Source: CAYVQZ01 sp964453435 (GTDB lineage: Bacteria > Abyssobacteria > SURF-5). Taken from it: a DNA stretch of 64,000 bases. The stretch is taken from positions 1 through 64,000 of the forward strand of contig CAYVQZ010000016.1 in assembly GCA_964453435.1 (NCBI GenBank). Reading direction: 5' to 3'. The first letter of the stretch is position 1, and every line of letters starts with the position of its first letter. The position numbers and the translations under genes were made by a program. The notes beneath the pieces are model-generated. The model saw nothing but the letters and a program-made list of their open reading frames with translations. It did not search any database and was not told where the DNA came from. Positions 61,785 through 64,000 of the stretch are shown in pieces.

Positions 61785-61912
61785 TCCCATCGAAACTGTC
61801 CCACGATTGCCCAGCGAAGGGGACTGTCCCAGATTTACGGGCACAATGTGCCGTAGAATCGAAACTGTCCCCGAAGCGGATAAACTTCATCATGAATCGT
61901 GGGACACACTCC
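61785..61912. repeat. Dispersed palindromic repeat, copy F
   Basis: The clearest copy: AACTGTCCCACGATTGCCCA, AGCGAAGGGGACTGTCCC, AGATTTACGGGCACAATGTG, CCGTAGAATCGAAACTGTCC, CCGAAGCGG and ATGAATCGTGGGACACA. The centre TACGGGCACAATGTGCCGTA is an inverted repeat, flanked by GGGACTGTCCC and CTGTCCCC arms and outer ATCGTGGGACA words. Confidence 0.8.
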
Positions 61913-61967
61913 ATCACGAAATTATAGCATCTGCGAGCATTTGCGGACAATTAACGGGGCGGTCGGC

Positions 61968-64000
61968 TCACATGCCGTGGAACAGGTAGCCCGTTAGGTA
62001 AGTGAGAAACTCGTAACGCCAGTGAAGAAGCGACAGACACAAGACCGAGAGGACAAACGCAGGCGAAATGAGAACAAAGAGCACAATGGAATACGGTTCG
62101 CCCGATGCAAGATGGAGCCGCCGCAGTATCACAAAAAAACAGACGAGAAGAACCAACCAATAGAGCGATGGGAAGAAAAACGCGAACGGAAGCGCGAGCG
62201 CGGGCCAGAGCGAGTCGGCCGTCGCCGCCAGCAATTCGGAGGGCTTTCTCTGAGTCTTGTATGAAAGAATCAGAACCGATGCGGAAAGGGGAATCATCAT
62301 CAGATACAAAAGCGTCACGGGAATGGACGGTATCGGCCGCAGGCTGCAGGATATCCACTCGCTGAGGGTTCCCGTAAACATGGCGGGATTGATGGCTTTT
62401 TCCAGAACAACGTCTCTCAGCAGTATTCCGGTGGTGAGACACGTGACGAATACCAGCAGGGGTCTGCCGATAAATCTTTTCCCCGAATTCAATGCGAGCA
62501 TCGCACCGAAAGACAGGAGGAGAGTGAGGGCTTTCGCTCCGTAGAAGCGCCCCGATGTCAACAGGGTCGGCCTTTGTTCGTAGCCCGTAATGTAATGCCT
62601 CTCAGGCTCCTCGCCGCTATTCAATCTCTTCATCAGTTCGCACGAAAGCTTGCGTTCTCTCTCCAATGTCATGATGCCCTTGATATTGAAGAACGGAATC
62701 GGGTTCAGCGATTTGGCCGGGTCCCGATAATCGAAGCAAGGCCAAACGAAGTCGCCCGCGACGTATGGTTTCGAGTGGAGGACCTTGTAGTAATAATGGA
62801 GCAGATAGGCCTGATACTCTTCGCTCCACTTGACAAAAGCGGGCGAACGGAACCCGGGCGCCGCGCCGCCGCTGTGCTCGGTAAGCACAATCGGTTTGTC
62901 GGGAACCTGCCGCCGCCATTCATCCAACAGCAAACCAAGGTCGGTCGCCTCTCCATGATACCAGCCGAGTTTCACATTGAGCGCAAGAAAATCCGGGATA
63001 GAAGCCGCCGCGATGTCGGTCTTCTTGCGGAACGTTGTGTAGACAGGCCGGGTGGGGTCTGCTTCCCTGACTCGCTCCTTGAGCCTTTCCAGAAAGCTCT
63101 GTCCCTCGAGTGAGTCTGCCTCCACTTCGTTGCCGATACCCCATGCGATTATGCTCGGATGGTTGATGTCGCGTTCGACCATTTCGGTTACCATTTCGAG
63201 AGAATTCTCGAGAAACGCGGGACGGCTCATGATTTTTGCCGTCGTGTTCCAGACCGGAACCTCTTCAATCACGAGAATGCCGGCGCGGTCACACATATCA
63301 ATAAACGCTGGATGATACGGATAATGCGCCAGCCTGATGGCGTTGAATCCGGCCTCCCGTATCAATTCGAGGTCGTGCTCCATTCGAGCGACGGTCTCGA
63401 CACATCCCGTTTCCGGGAAATCTTCATGGCGCGCAGTGCCCTTGATATAGATTGGGCGTCCATTCAACAGGATATTGGCTTTTCCGACGCGCGCGTCTCG
63501 AATTCCGAAAAAATGCTCCGTGCGGTCGCTCGCGTCGGCGGCCTTGGCAACAACCGCGACCTTGTAGAGGTGGCCGCTTCCTATCTCCCACAATCGGGGG
63601 TTTTCGATTTCGAATTCCATCGAGACGAATTCGTCTTCGGCGACAGGACCGCCTGACCGTTCCGCCAACAGATTCCCCTCGGGCGAATAGAGTTCCGCTT
63701 TGACCAGTTCGGCGGCGCCGCCTTTCACCTGCGCGCGAACGCTCACGCCGGCTGTCGGCGCGCCATCCGAAAAACGCAAGTCGGTCCGTACTACGACCCG
63801 GTCCGAATAGACTTCGGGCGCCTGTTCAAGGAATGCTTCCCGCGTGATTCCGCCGTAGTTCTTCCACCCGATCAGGTTCGGCGGATGGTCGTCGTCGAGC
63901 GAATTGTCCACAACCGCCGTGATGATATTTTTCCCCTCTTTCAACCAGGGCGTCACATCGAAAGAGAATGAGGTGTACCCCGTTTCGTGCGTTCCCGCCT
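61968..64000 (-). CDS. Glycoside hydrolase family 2 protein with a C-terminal multi-helix membrane region (partial, runs off the window)
   Basis: The frame is open to the window end; upstream of the first apparent start (GTG 63956) it reads HETGYTSFSFDVTPWLKEG, the sugar-binding-domain end of family 2, so the true start lies beyond 64000. The visible 677 residues contain the immunoglobulin-like domain, the TIM barrel with the acid/base Glu in IIAWGIGNEVEADS and the nucleophile Glu in PIVLTEHSGGAAPG, and then about six hydrophobic segments in the last 190 residues. Family 2 enzymes cleave beta-galactosides, beta-glucuronides or beta-mannosides. A GH2 with a polytopic tail is unusual; it would place the catalytic part at the membrane. 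Confidence 0.85.
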   Translation of the reverse strand, partial: AGTHETGYTSFSFDVTPWLKEGKNIITAVVDNSLDDDHPPNLIGWKNYGGITREAFLEQAPEVYSDRVVVRTDLRFSDGAPTAGVSVRAQVKGGAAELVKAELYSPEGNLLAERSGGPVAEDEFVSMEFEIENPRLWEIGSGHLYKVAVVAKAADASDRTEHFFGIRDARVGKANILLNGRPIYIKGTARHEDFPETGCVETVARMEHDLELIREAGFNAIRLAHYPYHPAFIDMCDRAGILVIEEVPVWNTTAKIMSRPAFLENSLEMVTEMVERDINHPSIIAWGIGNEVEADSLEGQSFLERLKERVREADPTRPVYTTFRKKTDIAAASIPDFLALNVKLGWYHGEATDLGLLLDEWRRQVPDKPIVLTEHSGGAAPGFRSPAFVKWSEEYQAYLLHYYYKVLHSKPYVAGDFVWPCFDYRDPAKSLNPIPFFNIKGIMTLERERKLSCELMKRLNSGEEPERHYITGYEQRPTLLTSGRFYGAKALTLLLSFGAMLALNSGKRFIGRPLLVFVTCLTTGILLRDVVLEKAINPAMFTGTLSEWISCSLRPIPSIPVTLLYLMMIPLSASVLILSYKTQRKPSELLAATADSLWPALALPFAFFFPSLYWLVLLVCFFVILRRLHLASGEPYSIVLFVLISPAFVLSVLCLSLLHWRYEFLTYLTGYLFHGM

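Noticed and set aside
1..64000. CRISPR arrays, tRNA or rRNA genes, prophage or intact insertion sequences
   Set aside because: No regularly spaced direct repeats, no tRNA-like arms, no rRNA-like stretch and no transposase or integrase motifs were found.

Overview
This window looks like a chromosomal segment of a free-living, mostly anaerobic Gram-negative bacterium of moderate GC content. I cannot place it in a named phylum from sequence alone; a Desulfobacterota-like or related candidate-phylum origin would fit. The pointers are a tungsten-type aldehyde:ferredoxin oxidoreductase, a probable selenocysteine-containing peroxiredoxin, corrinoid-linked families (UroD-like protein plus DUF1847, PduO adenosyltransferase), outer-membrane-type proteins (DUF2141/MipA), sigma-54 control, and many two-component proteins. 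No rRNA, tRNA, CRISPR array, phage or intact transposase was seen.

Layout. 0-5.8 kb: a decayed sulfatase, a large YfhO-type membrane protein, and a GAF histidine kinase behind a textbook sigma-54 promoter. 5.9-13.8 kb: aldehyde oxidoreductase divergent from an amidotransferase / iron alcohol dehydrogenase / glutamine-synthetase-like operon, followed by a HabB-like membrane protein, a dipeptidase remnant and a GNAT protein. 14.2-24.3 kb: a Cache-domain kinase with two receivers, an ABC exporter with a TPR protein, a receiver-CBS fusion, and a DUF1847/UroD pair. 24.5-31.9 kb: an alpha/beta hydrolase, the TGA-containing peroxiredoxin, a DUF2141-MipA fusion, an AF1514-like protein with a 20-residue Cys peptide, a 5'-truncated BACON protein, and a flavoprotein / PLP decarboxylase / GNAT group.

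32.2-51.0 kb is the most striking region. Two head-to-head operons carry paralogous copies of the same four families: a histidine kinase with a shared sensor motif, a stand-alone receiver, a TauE/SafE transporter and a cytidylate-kinase-like BON protein. Attached to them are a universal stress protein, an Alph_Pro_TM protein, a PPP-type phosphatase, two PEP-synthase-like proteins in which the PEP/pyruvate barrel is replaced by an unrecognised domain, and an NtrC-type sigma-54 activator. I read this as one multi-layer phosphotransfer and stress/transport module whose overall job is not described by any pathway I recognise.

51.3-64 kb: an unknown membrane-anchored protein, a cobalamin adenosyltransferase coupled to a 2-oxoacid dehydrogenase E1alpha-E1beta-E2 operon, a frameshifted LVIVD-repeat secreted protein, the MgsA/RarA ATPase, and a glycoside hydrolase family 2 protein fused to a multi-helix membrane tail that runs off the right edge. 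A dispersed GGGACAGTCCCC-type palindromic repeat family punctuates intergenic regions and one broken gene.
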